Assembly (NCBI RefSeq): GCF_005405245.1
Contig: NZ_BJDR01000020.1
Coordinates: 1 to 38,049, forward strand
Length of the DNA: 38,049 bases
Source: Enterococcus nangangensis
GTDB taxonomy: Bacteria; Bacillota; Bacilli; Lactobacillales; Enterococcaceae
Reading direction: 5' to 3'
Shown: piece after piece, positions 23,979 to 32,797 of the stretch
Numbering within the stretch: the stretch's first letter is position 1
Layout: the number at the start of each line of letters is the position of its first letter
Program-made: the position numbers and the translations under genes
Notes under the pieces: model-generated
Seen by the model: only the letters and a program-made list of their open reading frames with translations
What the model was told of the DNA's origin: nothing
Databases searched by the model: none

Positions 23979-24014
23979 AAAAACCTCAGGAGTAAAAAAG
24001 CTCCTGAGGTTTTT
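23979..24014 (-). terminator. Terminator of the MATE gene
   Basis: A perfect 14-base stem (23979-23992 with 24001-24014) with eight-base loop and T tract. The rest of the gap to the amylase gene (23803-23978) holds only the amylase promoter region. Confidence 0.88.
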
Positions 24015-24018
24015 AAGT

Positions 24019-25407
24019 TTACAATTCTCGTTGATACCATTTGTCGCCACGAAAACGCCAATAAAAGACACTACCGCGGACGCCCCATTCCACAGCCATC
24101 ACAAAGAAAATTCCTGGTAGGCCATACCCTAAGACTAAACCCACTAGATACCCTAAGCCCACGCGGAAAATCCACATGGATAATAAAGCTGTCACCGTGG
24201 TAAAGACCGAATCTCCTGCCGCCCGTAACGCTGCCGGCAAGACAAAGCTAACACTCCAAGTAATCCCGTGAAAGACCATGACGATTAAAATAATCTGGAA
24301 GATATCAGGAATAATTTCTGCTGGTGGATTAAATAATTTCATACCTAGGGGAAACAGTGGTAAGAGCAATAAATCCACCGTTACTAAACAAATGGAACCA
24401 GCCGCTACAAACGACTTCGTTAATTTCCGCGCATCTTTTAAATTTTTCGCTCCGATACATTGCCCGACAATCGGCACCAAGGCACTCCCCATCGCCGTGG
24501 GAATAATTTCTGACAGTTGCACCCAAGAAGAAGCAATAGCGTTAGTTGCAATCACATTCGTCCCCAAGGAAACAATAATCGTTTGAATAATAATTTTCCC
24601 CCCACTAAAGAACATACTTTCCATGGCAAAAGGAATGCTGACAGTTAAAACATGGAACAATTGACGCAAGTTGACGCGGAAAAAATCTACTATTTTGTTA
24701 CGAAAAATTTCCCGATGCAAATAAAGCATCACAAAACCAAAAATAGCTCCAATTAGGCGAGAAATATTTAAAGAAATAACTAAGCCGATAATCCCCATCT
24801 TAAAACCTAAAACAAAGACAAAGTTAAATAAAATATAAAAGGAATTCATCAGTAGTGAGAGTTTTAAAGAAGAACGGGTCCGACCTACCCCCCGCAAACT
24901 CCCATTCGTCCCTTCCACAATTGCTTGTAATGGATAACTCAATAGAATGCCCGTCATATAGACTTCAGCGTTTTCTAAGACTGCCTGTTCAGCGCCGCCA
25001 AACAATAGTTGAATCACCTGCTGATGTAAAAATAAAAAAGCTATCGATAAAGTGGTAGCTACTAAAACGGCTCCTTGAACAGTCCCTCGATTGCTAGTGG
25101 TGATGCGCTGATAATTTTTCGCCCCAAAAGCTTGGGCAATTAAGACCGTCCCCCCTAGCCCCACTGCTTGGAAAATTTGCACTAAAAAGACATTTAATGT
25201 TCCCACCATATTTACGGCACTAATGGCCGCTGTCCCTGACGAACTAATCATTGCCGTATTGATAAAGTTAAAGCTCACCAAGAAAAATTGGTCAATAATC
25301 ACGGGAAACAATAAGGTCATGACGTCTTTAAATTGAACCTGATCGCCAGAAAAACGATTTTGTAGTTTTTGATATAAATTTTTACGAACTTGTTGCACTT
25401 TTTCCAA
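24019..25407 (-). CDS. MATE-family multidrug exporter
   Basis: A 462-residue protein with about 12 membrane helices in two homologous halves, as expected for MATE. The SFNFINTAMISSSGTAAISAVNMVGT region and the matching GTNVIATNAIASSWVQ segment in the second half are family marks, as are QAFGAKN and GQCIGAKN. It exports cationic drugs or metabolites by Na+ or H+ exchange. The start is TTG at 25407 with GGGAG only four bases away; GTG four codons later is an alternative. A TGT-TATAAT extended -10 lies 25 bases upstream. Confidence 0.92.
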   Translation of the reverse strand: MEKVQQVRKNLYQKLQNRFSGDQVQFKDVMTLLFPVIIDQFFLVSFNFINTAMISSSGTAAISAVNMVGTLNVFLVQIFQAVGLGGTVLIAQAFGAKNYQRITTSNRGTVQGAVLVATTLSIAFLFLHQQVIQLLFGGAEQAVLENAEVYMTGILLSYPLQAIVEGTNGSLRGVGRTRSSLKLSLLMNSFYILFNFVFVLGFKMGIIGLVISLNISRLIGAIFGFVMLYLHREIFRNKIVDFFRVNLRQLFHVLTVSIPFAMESMFFSGGKIIIQTIIVSLGTNVIATNAIASSWVQLSEIIPTAMGSALVPIVGQCIGAKNLKDARKLTKSFVAAGSICLVTVDLLLLPLFPLGMKLFNPPAEIIPDIFQIILIVMVFHGITWSVSFVLPAALRAAGDSVFTTVTALLSMWIFRVGLGYLVGLVLGYGLPGIFFVMAVEWGVRGSVFYWRFRGDKWYQREL

Positions 25408-25431
25408 ATTACTCCCTCATCTCTTATGCAT

Positions 25432-25437
25432 ATTATA
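25432..25437 (-). promoter_or_regulatory. Extended -10 box of the MATE gene
   Basis: Perfect minus-strand TATAAT preceded by TGT; the -35 candidate TTTCAA is weak. Confidence 0.5.
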
Positions 25438-25538
25438 ACAATATTCCTGAAACTTGAAAGGGTTTTAACAGATTTTTCATCAAACTTCTTTTCCAAATTA
25501 AATTATGTTATAGTAACGACAGAAAGGAGTCTTATGCC

Positions 25539-26036
25539 ATGACTGAAGAATTTATTTACGAAACAAGCTTTCGTTTCAAATGGGGCTGCGGCTTTTTTAT
25601 TGAATTTTTAACGGCAACGTTAAAGGACCAAGCGACGCCACCAACATGCGACTATACGTTAGAATTAGAAAATTTTGCCTATGATGCTGCAACCCAAGAA
25701 TTTGTGGAAACTGACGCTCCGGCCGGTGCCTTAGCAACCCCCACTAATTTTGTTTTACATTTGTCTAAGGAACATTTCGATGCCTTAGTCCCTGATGGCA
25801 ATCAAGTAGCAGCAGCATTAAAAGGACAACTCATTACAGAATTTGCCGAAGAAGCAACGGATGAAGCAAGCACCAAACGCCTAGCTTTATTGCACGATAC
25901 CTATGATACGATGCCGATTCTTGATGCGATTCTTACTTATACACAACTGCAATTAAATTGGGTGGACGACCAACATTTAGTCATTCATGATCCACAACCA
26001 CAAAAACAAAATCCTGCTCACCATCTTATTGGCTAA
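25539..26036 (+). CDS. Unrecognised 165-residue cytoplasmic protein
   Basis: I do not recognise the family. The protein is acidic, with no signal peptide or membrane segment apart from a short hydrophobic patch WGCGFFIEFLTATL near residues 15-28. The middle is Ala/Thr-rich (ATQEFVETDAPAGALATPT), and the C-terminus is Gln/Pro/His-rich. AAAGGAG precedes the second of two close ATGs; the first is followed at once by a stop in frame. A -10 like TATAGT lies about 25 bases upstream. Its strong terminator and good ribosome site support a real gene. Confidence 0.7.
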   Translation: MTEEFIYETSFRFKWGCGFFIEFLTATLKDQATPPTCDYTLELENFAYDAATQEFVETDAPAGALATPTNFVLHLSKEHFDALVPDGNQVAAALKGQLITEFAEEATDEASTKRLALLHDTYDTMPILDAILTYTQLQLNWVDDQHLVIHDPQPQKQNPAHHLIG

Positions 26037-26048
26037 AAAATTTGCGTA

Positions 26049-26097
26049 AAAAACTCACAGGAGACAGTAGTGAAGATGCTGTCTCTTGTGAGTTTTT
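26049..26097. terminator. Bidirectional terminator, 25.5 kb and 26.1 kb genes
   Basis: A 19-base stem with one G-T pair (26049-26067 with 26079-26097) and T tracts on both sides, between convergent genes. Confidence 0.88.
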
Positions 26098-26101
26098 CTT
26101 T

Positions 26102-27439
26102 TTAACTAAATAAAGGGCGCTGCGGTAAAGTCAAGTAACTATAATCCGCAAAAACAACTCGAAGATGATTGTCACCTTTTTTTAAATCAAAAGTCGGCGC
26201 TGGCCGGTGTTTCAATAAAGCTTTCACCACGTGAACTTCTACATCTCGGAAGCGAGCCTGTAGTTCAACTAAAGGTAAATTATCTAAAGCTTGGGGGGGC
26301 AAATAAAAGACGAGGATGGTTTCAAAGTTTTGGTAGCTCTCATCGTTAATCTTAATTTCTAAAAAATGCCGAATATAATATTCATAGGCCGAGACCCCGT
26401 TATCTAGGGTGTAGCGGGGATCAATAATCCGGTAGTTCATCATTTGATTTTTCTGCTCGTTCAGCCATGGAAAGTAAGCTCGGGCATTTAAAGTCCCCCG
26501 CGTCACTGTCGTTTTATTTTCCGCCGTCTTGCGATCAATCGTCCGGGTAATGAAAAAGCGTGCTTGGGATTTATAGGTCGGCTGTTGATTTTCATTAAAA
26601 TATTGAATACATTGCAGAAAATCTTCCGTAAAGTTGTACTCCACCATCGGCTCTTGTAAAATGCCTATCCCATTAGTCGTACTTAATTGGTGAATGGCTA
26701 ACTGATCACGATACAACTGTTGAAATTTTAAATTAGCTGGATGTTCCCAATTCGTCGGATCATTAAACAAACGCGTTTTGATCGTCTGTTGCGGACTAGC
26801 CGCAAACTCCGTCACCTTTTCAACTTGTTGAACACCGGCAAATAATTCCCGCGGAAAAAGTTGGAAGTATTCTTTTGAGTAATACATAATCCAACAAGCA
26901 GTGAAAAGTAAGCCTTGGAAATAATGATCAAAGCCAGGCAAATGTTGACAGTCGATAAAAATATTGCCTAAATCATCTTTTAGCTTCGGCAAGCGCAACA
27001 ATTCTTCTTGACTATTAAAGCTACGCTTGGCTAAGGTGCGCTCATTATTTTGCCGATATTCATCGTAGCTCCGCAAGTATCCATAAGCGCCATATTTTTT
27101 TTGAAAGCCATCACAATAATCTTCAATCAAATTACCAAAGCGTTGGAAAAGTGGCGCCTGGATAATTAAACGTTCCGTCAAGACGGCCTTTTCGATTTTA
27201 TATTCAAAGTAACCTTCCTCACCTGCCAAAATAAAATGAACGTCACCAATAGGGAGCTCTTGATCGCCTTGATAAGCGTGGTAAAAATCGACAAAGTCTA
27301 AATCAGCTGGCAAGATCACTTGGACCTTTCGTTGTAGGATGCGTAATAAAGTTAAACTATCATAAAAGGCGCGGCGGAGACTAAAAGCGTCGAGTTTTTT
27401 CGAAACGTTTAAAACTAAAATTTCGTTATTCTTTTCCAT
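26102..27439 (-). CDS. Unrecognised 445-residue soluble protein
   Basis: I do not recognise this protein. It looks soluble and of mixed alpha/beta content, with many aromatic residues (YYSKEYFQLFPREL, AYEYYIRHFLEI) and no signal peptide. The N-terminus NNEILVLNVSKKLDAFSLRRAF begins with a beta strand then helix. No nucleotide-binding or catalytic motif is evident. GTG at 27448 is too close to the ribosome site; ATG at 27439 has GGAAGG eight bases upstream and is chosen. It has its own good promoter and terminator, so it stands alone. Confidence 0.75.
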   Translation of the reverse strand: MEKNNEILVLNVSKKLDAFSLRRAFYDSLTLLRILQRKVQVILPADLDFVDFYHAYQGDQELPIGDVHFILAGEEGYFEYKIEKAVLTERLIIQAPLFQRFGNLIEDYCDGFQKKYGAYGYLRSYDEYRQNNERTLAKRSFNSQEELLRLPKLKDDLGNIFIDCQHLPGFDHYFQGLLFTACWIMYYSKEYFQLFPRELFAGVQQVEKVTEFAASPQQTIKTRLFNDPTNWEHPANLKFQQLYRDQLAIHQLSTTNGIGILQEPMVEYNFTEDFLQCIQYFNENQQPTYKSQARFFITRTIDRKTAENKTTVTRGTLNARAYFPWLNEQKNQMMNYRIIDPRYTLDNGVSAYEYYIRHFLEIKINDESYQNFETILVFYLPPQALDNLPLVELQARFRDVEVHVVKALLKHRPAPTFDLKKGDNHLRVVFADYSYLTLPQRPLFS

Positions 27440-27475
27440 AATCGGCACCTTCCCACTTTTTCTAATTATAATTTA

Positions 27476-27505
27476 ATTATAGCTTATGTTCTTTTTAATA
27501 ATCAA
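27476..27505 (-). promoter_or_regulatory. Promoter of the 26.1-27.4 kb gene
   Basis: Minus-strand TTGATT (27500-27505), 18 bases, TATAAT (27476-27481, perfect). Confidence 0.65.
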
Positions 27506-27589
27506 ATAATTTAACTTTCGGCAGGAATCTGCTACACTTATTCATAGCAATGCTACCAAAAAGTTCCAGTCCTTAAAGGAGGAAACACC

Positions 27590-27772
27590 ATGGGTTTAAA
27601 ATTCCAACGAGAAGATAACCTCGATAAAATGCTAGAAGACTTCGCCGTTTTGCCAGCTGGTAAAATCCCGGAGACGCCAAAAAAAGATGACGATGCTTTA
27701 GCTAAAGCAATGGCCGCCTTTGATGCCAAAGAAAAAGCCAAAGAAGAAGGCAAAAAAAAAGAAACTAAATAA
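27590..27772 (+). CDS. Small charged protein, SPJ_0845-like
   Basis: A 60-residue protein with a conserved-looking head (MGLKFQREDNLDKMLEDFAVLP) and a highly charged, Ala/Lys/Glu-rich helical tail. The head recalls the short SPJ_0845 family of streptococci and enterococci; I am not certain. No function is known. AAAGGAGG lies seven bases before the ATG, an extended -10 (TGC-TACACT) lies about 60 bases upstream, and a perfect terminator follows, all of which support a genuine small gene. Confidence 0.75.
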   Translation: MGLKFQREDNLDKMLEDFAVLPAGKIPETPKKDDDALAKAMAAFDAKEKAKEEGKKKETK

Positions 27773-27774
27773 AC

Positions 27775-27819
27775 AAAAAGCATCGCCCCTCTCTACAAAA
27801 GAAAAGGGCGATGCTTTTT
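27775..27819. terminator. Bidirectional terminator before engB end
   Basis: A perfect 14-base stem (27775-27788 with 27806-27819) with A and T flanks between convergent genes. Confidence 0.9.
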
Positions 27820-27821
27820 AG

Positions 27822-28406
27822 TTAGTCCAAATAATTTTCTAAAGCTTGCCACGCTTCTGGCAAGCCTTCTTTCGTGACAGCAGAGAAAGTTAAAAATGTA
27901 TCTTCAGGCTGTAAGTCCAGTGCTTTTTTTATTTTTTGCATTTGACTTTGTCGTTTACTCCGGGGAATTTTGTCCACTTTGGTCGCGACAATAATCACTG
28001 GTAATTGATAATATTTTAAAAACTGGTACATGGCCAAATCATCTTGCGTTGGCAGATGACGAAAATCAATTAAAGAGACCACCGCTTTTAAATTTTCTCG
28101 TTGCGTCAAGTATTCTTCAATCATCCTGCCCCATTTAGCTCGTTGTTCTTTCGACACTTTTGCATAGCCGTAACCTGGCACATCCACAAAATAAAAACTT
28201 TTTTCAATTAAATAAAAGTTTAAGGTTTGGGTTTTTCCCGGTTTGCTAGAGGTCCGTGCTAAATTTTTGCGTTTCAATAAGGTATTGATAAAACTAGATT
28301 TTCCCACGTTAGAACGACCAGCTAAAGCAATTTCTGGTAAACGATCGGTGGGATATTGTTTAGGTGCCACCGCACTAATGACAATCTCGGCTGAATGAAC
28401 GTCCAT
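27822..28406 (-). CDS. engB: Ribosome biogenesis GTP-binding protein EngB (YsxC)
   Basis: A 194-residue TRAFAC GTPase for 50S assembly. G1 is GRSNVGKSS (about 30-38), the G2 region [12 protein letters not shown]3 DVPGYGYA, G4 TKVDK and G5 [11 protein letters not shown] at 28406 is preferred over the in-frame TTG two codons earlier because GGAGG is seven bases upstream. It follows clpX, as in most Firmicutes, though a hairpin separates the two. Confidence 0.96.
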   Translation of the reverse strand: MDVHSAEIVISAVAPKQYPTDRLPEIALAGRSNVGKSSFINTLLKRKNLARTSSKPGKTQTLNFYLIEKSFYFVDVPGYGYAKVSKEQRAKWGRMIEEYLTQRENLKAVVSLIDFRHLPTQDDLAMYQFLKYYQLPVIIVATKVDKIPRSKRQSQMQKIKKALDLQPEDTFLTFSAVTKEGLPEAWQALENYLD

Positions 28407-28438
28407 CCACAATCCTCCTTTTACTTCTTGTACTTCTT

Positions 28439-28490
28439 AAAAAAATAAAGACGTTAGACCGCAGTGTACTGACAGTCCCACGTCCTTATT
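28439..28490 (-). terminator. Terminator of clpX
   Basis: An 11-base outer stem with one G-T pair (28444-28454 with 28480-28490), a structured interior, and seven T on the minus strand. Confidence 0.75.
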
Positions 28491-28506
28491 TTACTTCAAC
28501 TACTTA

Positions 28507-29763
28507 TTAGCCCGCCATTTTCTTGGCATCGTCTTCGTCAGCTAAAACCAATTCCGGCTTCGCTTTTTTTTCAGCGGCTTCTTTGGTAATAATTACTTTT
28601 TGAATCGTTGGATTACTTGGAATCTCAAACATCACATCTAACATGATATCTTCAATAATCGAGCGTAACCCTCGAGCGCCAGTGTTGCGCGCGATAGCTT
28701 TAGCAGCAATCGCTTTTAACGCCTCTTCGTCAAAAACTAATTCGGTATCGTCTAAAGAAAGTAATTTTTGGTATTGTTTCACTAAGGCATTTTTAGGTTC
28801 CGTTAAAATGCGGACTAAATCTTCCGTATTGAGCTTTTCTAAAGCCGCCATTACTGGCAAACGGCCAATAAACTCTGGAATCAAACCAAATTTCAACAAG
28901 TCTTCAGGGATGATTTGTTGCATTACTGATTTTTCTTCGTCAATTTTTTTATTATTGGTTCCAAAGCCAATAACTTTTTCCCCTAAACGATTTTTGACAA
29001 TCCCTTCAATCCCATCAAAAGCACCACCGACGATAAATAAAATGTTAGCAGTATTGATTTGGATAAACTCTTGATGTGGATGCTTACGTCCGCCTTGTGG
29101 TGGTACGCTAGCCGTTGTTCCTTCTAAAATTTTCAAGAGGGCTTGTTGCACCCCTTCACCGGAAACATCCCGCGTAATGGAAACATTTTCGGATTTTTTA
29201 GCAATCTTATCGATTTCATCAATGTAAATAATCCCTTTTTCGGCACTATCCACATTGTAATCAGCTGCTTGCAAGAGTTTTAGCAGAATATTTTCCACAT
29301 CTTCTCCCACGTAACCCGCTTCCGTTAAACTAGTGGCATCAGCAATGGCAAAAGGAACATTTAAGGTTTTAGCCAAAGTTTGGGCTAAGAAAGTTTTCCC
29401 AGAGCCAGTTGGCCCAATTAAACAAATATTACTTTTTTGTAGTTCAACGCCATCACTTTCACCAGCGTTTTGATTAATCCGTTTGTAGTGGTTATAAACG
29501 GCGACGGCTAATGCTTTTTTCGCTTGATCTTGACCAATGACATAATCGTTTAACACTTTTAAAATTTCTAATGGTTTTGGTACTTCCGTGAATTCCCGGA
29601 CAGCTTCGTCTTGGAATTCTTCGTCGATAATCTCTTTGCAAAGGTCAATACATTCATTACAAATATATACACCGGGGCCGGCTACGATCTTGCGAACTTC
29701 TTCTTGTGGCTTCCCGCAAAAGGAACAACGAACGGTGCCATTATTGTTGTTACCATCGTACAT
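28507..29763 (-). CDS. clpX: ATP-dependent Clp protease ATP-binding subunit ClpX
   Basis: A 418-residue AAA+ unfoldase. The zinc finger uses Cys13, Cys16, Cys35 and Cys38; Walker A is GPTGSGKT and Walker [10 protein letters not shown], with a sensor-2 [17 protein letters not shown] carries the IGF loop that docks on ClpP, so it should form a ClpXP protease. GTG at 29772 is also in frame, but ATG at 29763 is better spaced from AAGGGG. A TGC-TATGAT extended -10 lies 45 bases upstream. No CtsR box was seen. Confidence 0.97.
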   Translation of the reverse strand: MYDGNNNNGTVRCSFCGKPQEEVRKIVAGPGVYICNECIDLCKEIIDEEFQDEAVREFTEVPKPLEILKVLNDYVIGQDQAKKALAVAVYNHYKRINQNAGESDGVELQKSNICLIGPTGSGKTFLAQTLAKTLNVPFAIADATSLTEAGYVGEDVENILLKLLQAADYNVDSAEKGIIYIDEIDKIAKKSENVSITRDVSGEGVQQALLKILEGTTASVPPQGGRKHPHQEFIQINTANILFIVGGAFDGIEGIVKNRLGEKVIGFGTNNKKIDEEKSVMQQIIPEDLLKFGLIPEFIGRLPVMAALEKLNTEDLVRILTEPKNALVKQYQKLLSLDDTELVFDEEALKAIAAKAIARNTGARGLRSIIEDIMLDVMFEIPSNPTIQKVIITKEAAEKKAKPELVLADEDDAKKMAG

Positions 29764-29807
29764 AGGATACACCCCTTTTTCTCATAATTTACAAAAGTTC
29801 TTTTGCT

Positions 29808-29813
29808 ATCATA
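29808..29813 (-). promoter_or_regulatory. Extended -10 box of clpX
   Basis: Minus-strand TATGAT preceded by TGC; the -35 (TTTTTA at 17 bases) is weak. Confidence 0.5.
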
Positions 29814-29893
29814 GCATAGTTTTCTTGAAATAAAAAGCTTTTGCACTGAAGTAACAAGCGTTGTTCGTGGTGCCCACTGATTTTTCAGCGGGT

Positions 29894-29925
29894 AAAAAAG
29901 ACCTGTAGGAAATTTCCTACAGGTC
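29894..29925 (-). terminator. Terminator of tig
   Basis: A perfect 13-base inverted repeat (29900-29925) followed by six T on the minus strand, 18 bases after the tig stop. Confidence 0.9.
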
Positions 29926-29943
29926 CAACTCACTTTTAGAAAA

Positions 29944-31230
29944 TTATTCAGCTTCCTTAGCTGAATCCGTAATTAATTCTACGGCTTTTTTCATGACGAT
30001 GTCATGTTTTAACATGCTTGGCGTCAAGACTTTACGTACTTGTTCTTCAGCCATGCTATATTGTTCAGCTAATTCTTTGATTTCGTTTTCGATTTCTTCT
30101 TCAGTTGCATCTAATTTTTCAGCTGCCGCAATCGCTTCAATGACTAAGTTGGTTTTCGTCCGTGTTTCGGCTTCGCCTTCAAATTGTTTATGCAAGTCTT
30201 CTTCAGTTGTATTAGTGATTTGGTAATACATTTCAGGAGAGATACCTTGACGTTGCATATTGTTTAAGAATTCGTCCATGGAACGGTGAACTTCATCGTG
30301 CACCATGACATGTGGTAATTCCACGATTTCAGCGTTTTCTACTGCTTGTTTGATAGCAGCTTCGTCTTTAGCTTCATCAGCAGCTTGAATCCGGCTTTCT
30401 TCTAATTCTTTGCGATATTTTGCTTTTAATTCGTCTAAAGTGTTTACTTCATCGTCCACATCTTTAGCAAATTCATCATCCAAAGCTGGTAATTCTTTAG
30501 CTTTTACTTCGTGAATTTTCACTTGGAAAGTCGCTTCTTGACCGGCTAAGTTTTCAGCATGGTATTCCGCAGGGAAAGTTACTTTAACTTCTACTTCTTC
30601 ACCAGCTTTTTTACCAATTAATTGTTCTTCAAAGCCTGGAATAAAGGAACCAGAACCGATTTCAAGAGAGTGGTTTTCACCTTTACCACCTTCAAAAGGT
30701 TCATCCCCTAAGAAGCCTTCAAAGTCGATGACCACGGTGTCACCATTTTCAGCAGGTTCATCTTCTTTGATAGTTAATTCAGCAAGATTTTTTTGTTCTT
30801 GCTCAACACGTTTTTCCACGTCTTCATCAGTTACTTCACGATTTTGTTTTTCCACCGTTAAGTTTTTGTATTCCCCAAGTTTTACTTCAGGTTTTACGGT
30901 AACGTGCGCTTTAATTACCCAGTCAGCGCCTTTTTCCATTTTGTCAACGTCGATTTGTGGTTGAGCCACAGGATCGATAGCTGATTCTACCACCGCTGCT
31001 TCATAAGCGGCTGGTAATAAATCATTTAAAGTATCTTCGTATAAGGCTTCTTCGCCGTACATGCGGTTAAATACTTGCCGTGAAACTTTTCCTTTTCTGA
31101 AACCAGGAACGTTTAAGTTCTTTTTCACACGGTTAAAAGTTTTTGTTAATCCAGTTTGGATTTTTTCTTGTTCAATGGTAAATGTTAAAATGCCCTCGTT
31201 TGTGGCAGTTTTTTCCCAATTGACTGTCAT
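29944..31230 (-). CDS. tig: Trigger factor (ribosome-bound chaperone, PPIase)
   Basis: A 428-residue trigger factor of full length. The ribosome-binding loop is [12 protein letters not shown] (about 43-54), the FKBP-type PPIase domain spans about 150-245 ([17 protein letters not shown] to [10 protein letters not shown]), and the helical C-domain follows. It binds L23 at the exit tunnel. Located upstream of clpX as in many bacteria, with separate promoter and terminator. The leader has a GC-rich hairpin (31256-31271) with no T run. Confidence 0.98.
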   Translation of the reverse strand: MTVNWEKTATNEGILTFTIEQEKIQTGLTKTFNRVKKNLNVPGFRKGKVSRQVFNRMYGEEALYEDTLNDLLPAAYEAAVVESAIDPVAQPQIDVDKMEKGADWVIKAHVTVKPEVKLGEYKNLTVEKQNREVTDEDVEKRVEQEQKNLAELTIKEDEPAENGDTVVIDFEGFLGDEPFEGGKGENHSLEIGSGSFIPGFEEQLIGKKAGEEVEVKVTFPAEYHAENLAGQEATFQVKIHEVKAKELPALDDEFAKDVDDEVNTLDELKAKYRKELEESRIQAADEAKDEAAIKQAVENAEIVELPHVMVHDEVHRSMDEFLNNMQRQGISPEMYYQITNTTEEDLHKQFEGEAETRTKTNLVIEAIAAAEKLDATEEEIENEIKELAEQYSMAEEQVRKVLTPSMLKHDIVMKKAVELITDSAKEAE

Positions 31231-31286
31231 TTGATTCCCTCCGTAATTGTTATTCCGCGCAAAACTGCGCGCTTACATACCCTTAA

Positions 31287-31315
31287 ATATTACACGAAAG
31301 GATGGGAATTGTAAA
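31287..31315 (-). promoter_or_regulatory. Promoter of tig
   Basis: Minus-strand TTTACA (31310-31315), 17 bases, TAATAT (31287-31292). Confidence 0.6.
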
Positions 31316-31360
31316 CCACCAGCTAAGGGAAATCGCAATTTTACTGTCTCTTTCCAAAAT

Positions 31361-31390
31361 AAAAAAACTAGCCCCCCATAGGAGCTAGTT
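31361..31390 (-). terminator. Terminator of the TPR gene
   Basis: A 10-base stem with one G-T pair (31366-31375 with 31381-31390), five-base loop and seven T on the minus strand. Confidence 0.85.
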
Positions 31391-32356
31391 CTAGTGAACT
31401 GTAAAGGCTGACAAATCATTTTTTAGTTCTTCTTGCACACAACTAAGCGCTAATAGTTCTTGCTGTTCTTCTTTAGTTTGGCGCCCTAAATACTCAGGAC
31501 TGTAGTTAGCAATATATGCTCGGACCCAATTACGAGGATTTTGAATATATTCTTCTGGAAAAGGATACAACAGTGCGTATCCTAAGCGAATTTCCTCCAA
31601 CAAATTACTTTCTAAAATTGGATCAATCGTCCCAATTTCGGTTTCTAAAATCAAAATTAATTTTTCGAAAAGTTCTGAGGTAGCAATGGGGTGTAAATCT
31701 TTCAACCAGACAGTGCGCTTATTTTGATTGCGGTATAAAATTTCAACTTTTTGTTGTAAATGTAAATTAGCTAATTCTTCCAAGAGCAAAGCTTTCACCA
31801 AGTAATGCACTTTCTCTTCTAGAAAAAGAATCCGGCAAGCTGTCAAAAATTCTTCTTGTGGTAATTGGGAGCTCAGCTTAGCTAGTTCCAATTGTTCTAA
31901 ATAGTCCTGCTCTCTCATGGCTAAAAATTTTTCTTTTAAAGCTGCTGTTTCTTCTTGGGCCAATTGTTGGAAGACTAACTCTCTTTGCCGAATAATCTTT
32001 TTATAATTGGCAAATTTTTTAACGGCTGGCCCCACAGCGGTTAAAAGTTTTTCATTGACTAAACGGTGGGCTACTAAAAATTGATTAGCACTTAACAAAC
32101 ATTGCAGATAAACACTGAAAAAATCATTGCCCTGTAAGTAATGTCGTTCAAATTCTTGCGCGTAGTGTAGGGCTTTTTCACCATCCCCCACTTCTAGCAA
32201 CGTAGTAGTTAATAGAAAATTGAGGGAAAAATCTTTTTTTAGGGTGTAGCAGGCTTCGAAGTATTCAGCTGCTTGTGCTAAATCCCCCGCTTCTAGGGCG
32301 GCTTGGCCCATTTCAAAATAGCGTTGGCGGTTCATGGGAAATTGAATTTCAGTCAT
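31391..32356 (-). CDS. TPR-repeat protein
   Basis: A 321-residue, wholly helical cytoplasmic protein. TPR motifs are visible at about 10-43 (FEMGQAALEAGDLAQAAEYF) and 45-75 (LLTTTLLEVGDGEKALHYA), with weaker repeats after. The family resembles lactobacillal TPR/DUF3196-like proteins of unknown role; TPRs normally mediate protein contacts. AGGAG lies six bases before the ATG and a promoter 40-70 bases before it. No operon partners. Confidence 0.8.
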   Translation of the reverse strand: MTEIQFPMNRQRYFEMGQAALEAGDLAQAAEYFEACYTLKKDFSLNFLLTTTLLEVGDGEKALHYAQEFERHYLQGNDFFSVYLQCLLSANQFLVAHRLVNEKLLTAVGPAVKKFANYKKIIRQRELVFQQLAQEETAALKEKFLAMREQDYLEQLELAKLSSQLPQEEFLTACRILFLEEKVHYLVKALLLEELANLHLQQKVEILYRNQNKRTVWLKDLHPIATSELFEKLILILETEIGTIDPILESNLLEEIRLGYALLYPFPEEYIQNPRNWVRAYIANYSPEYLGRQTKEEQQELLALSCVQEELKNDLSAFTVH

Positions 32357-32396
32357 GTCCCTCTCCTTCTCTCATTTTATTTTCATCTTTAACTTT

Positions 32397-32426
32397 ATTT
32401 TATCATAATTATTTTTGAATTTCCAA
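32397..32426 (-). promoter_or_regulatory. Promoter of the TPR gene
   Basis: Minus-strand TTGGAA (32421-32426), 18 bases, TAAAAT (32397-32402) preceded by TGA. Confidence 0.55.
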
Positions 32427-32437
32427 AAGAAAATTAA

Positions 32438-32476
32438 AAAGATAAGCTAAACACTTTTCAGGTTCAGCTTATCTTT
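32438..32476 (-). terminator. Terminator of the DUF1797 gene
   Basis: A 15-base stem with one G-T pair (32438-32452 with 32462-32476) and a T-rich tail. Confidence 0.85.
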
Positions 32477-32486
32477 CATTGTGGAA

Positions 32487-32717
32487 TTATTCAGAAATTA
32501 AATCGTAGATCTCCATTGCCACTAAATCAATGTTGTCAAATTGATAACTTTGATGTGTGTCTGATTCAGTTAATTCAAACGTGTTAGTGGTGCTGTCGTA
32601 AGTCACTAAGCATTTTTCCACACCCTCTTTTTCAAAACGACGAACTTGAACTTCGCTATCTTGCGCTTCAGTCATCGCTTCTAGGCGTTTAATAATGGCA
32701 ACTAGTTGTGAATGCAT
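32487..32717 (-). CDS. DUF1797 (YkuJ) family protein
   Basis: A 76-residue protein matching YkuJ: an N-terminal helix (QLVAIIKRLEAM), beta strands with RRFEKEGVEKCLVTYD and NTFELT, and the closing FDNIDLVAMEIYDLI. Structures are known for the family, function is not. The frame is open to 32738; ATG at 32717 has AAAGGGG about eight bases upstream and is chosen. Confidence 0.88.
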   Translation of the reverse strand: MHSQLVAIIKRLEAMTEAQDSEVQVRRFEKEGVEKCLVTYDSTTNTFELTESDTHQSYQFDNIDLVAMEIYDLISE

Positions 32718-32797
32718 GGTCTTGCCCCCTTTAATCATTTCTCGTTTATTGTATCAGAGAAAAGCGGACTTTGCAGTAAAAATAATCACATCTTGAC

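Noticed and set aside
28643-29074. Plus-strand 143-codon frame in clpX
   Set aside because: Ser/Ile-rich antisense shadow of a highly conserved gene.
29764-29890. CtsR operator at clpX
   Set aside because: No GGTCAAA-type tandem heptads in the upstream region.
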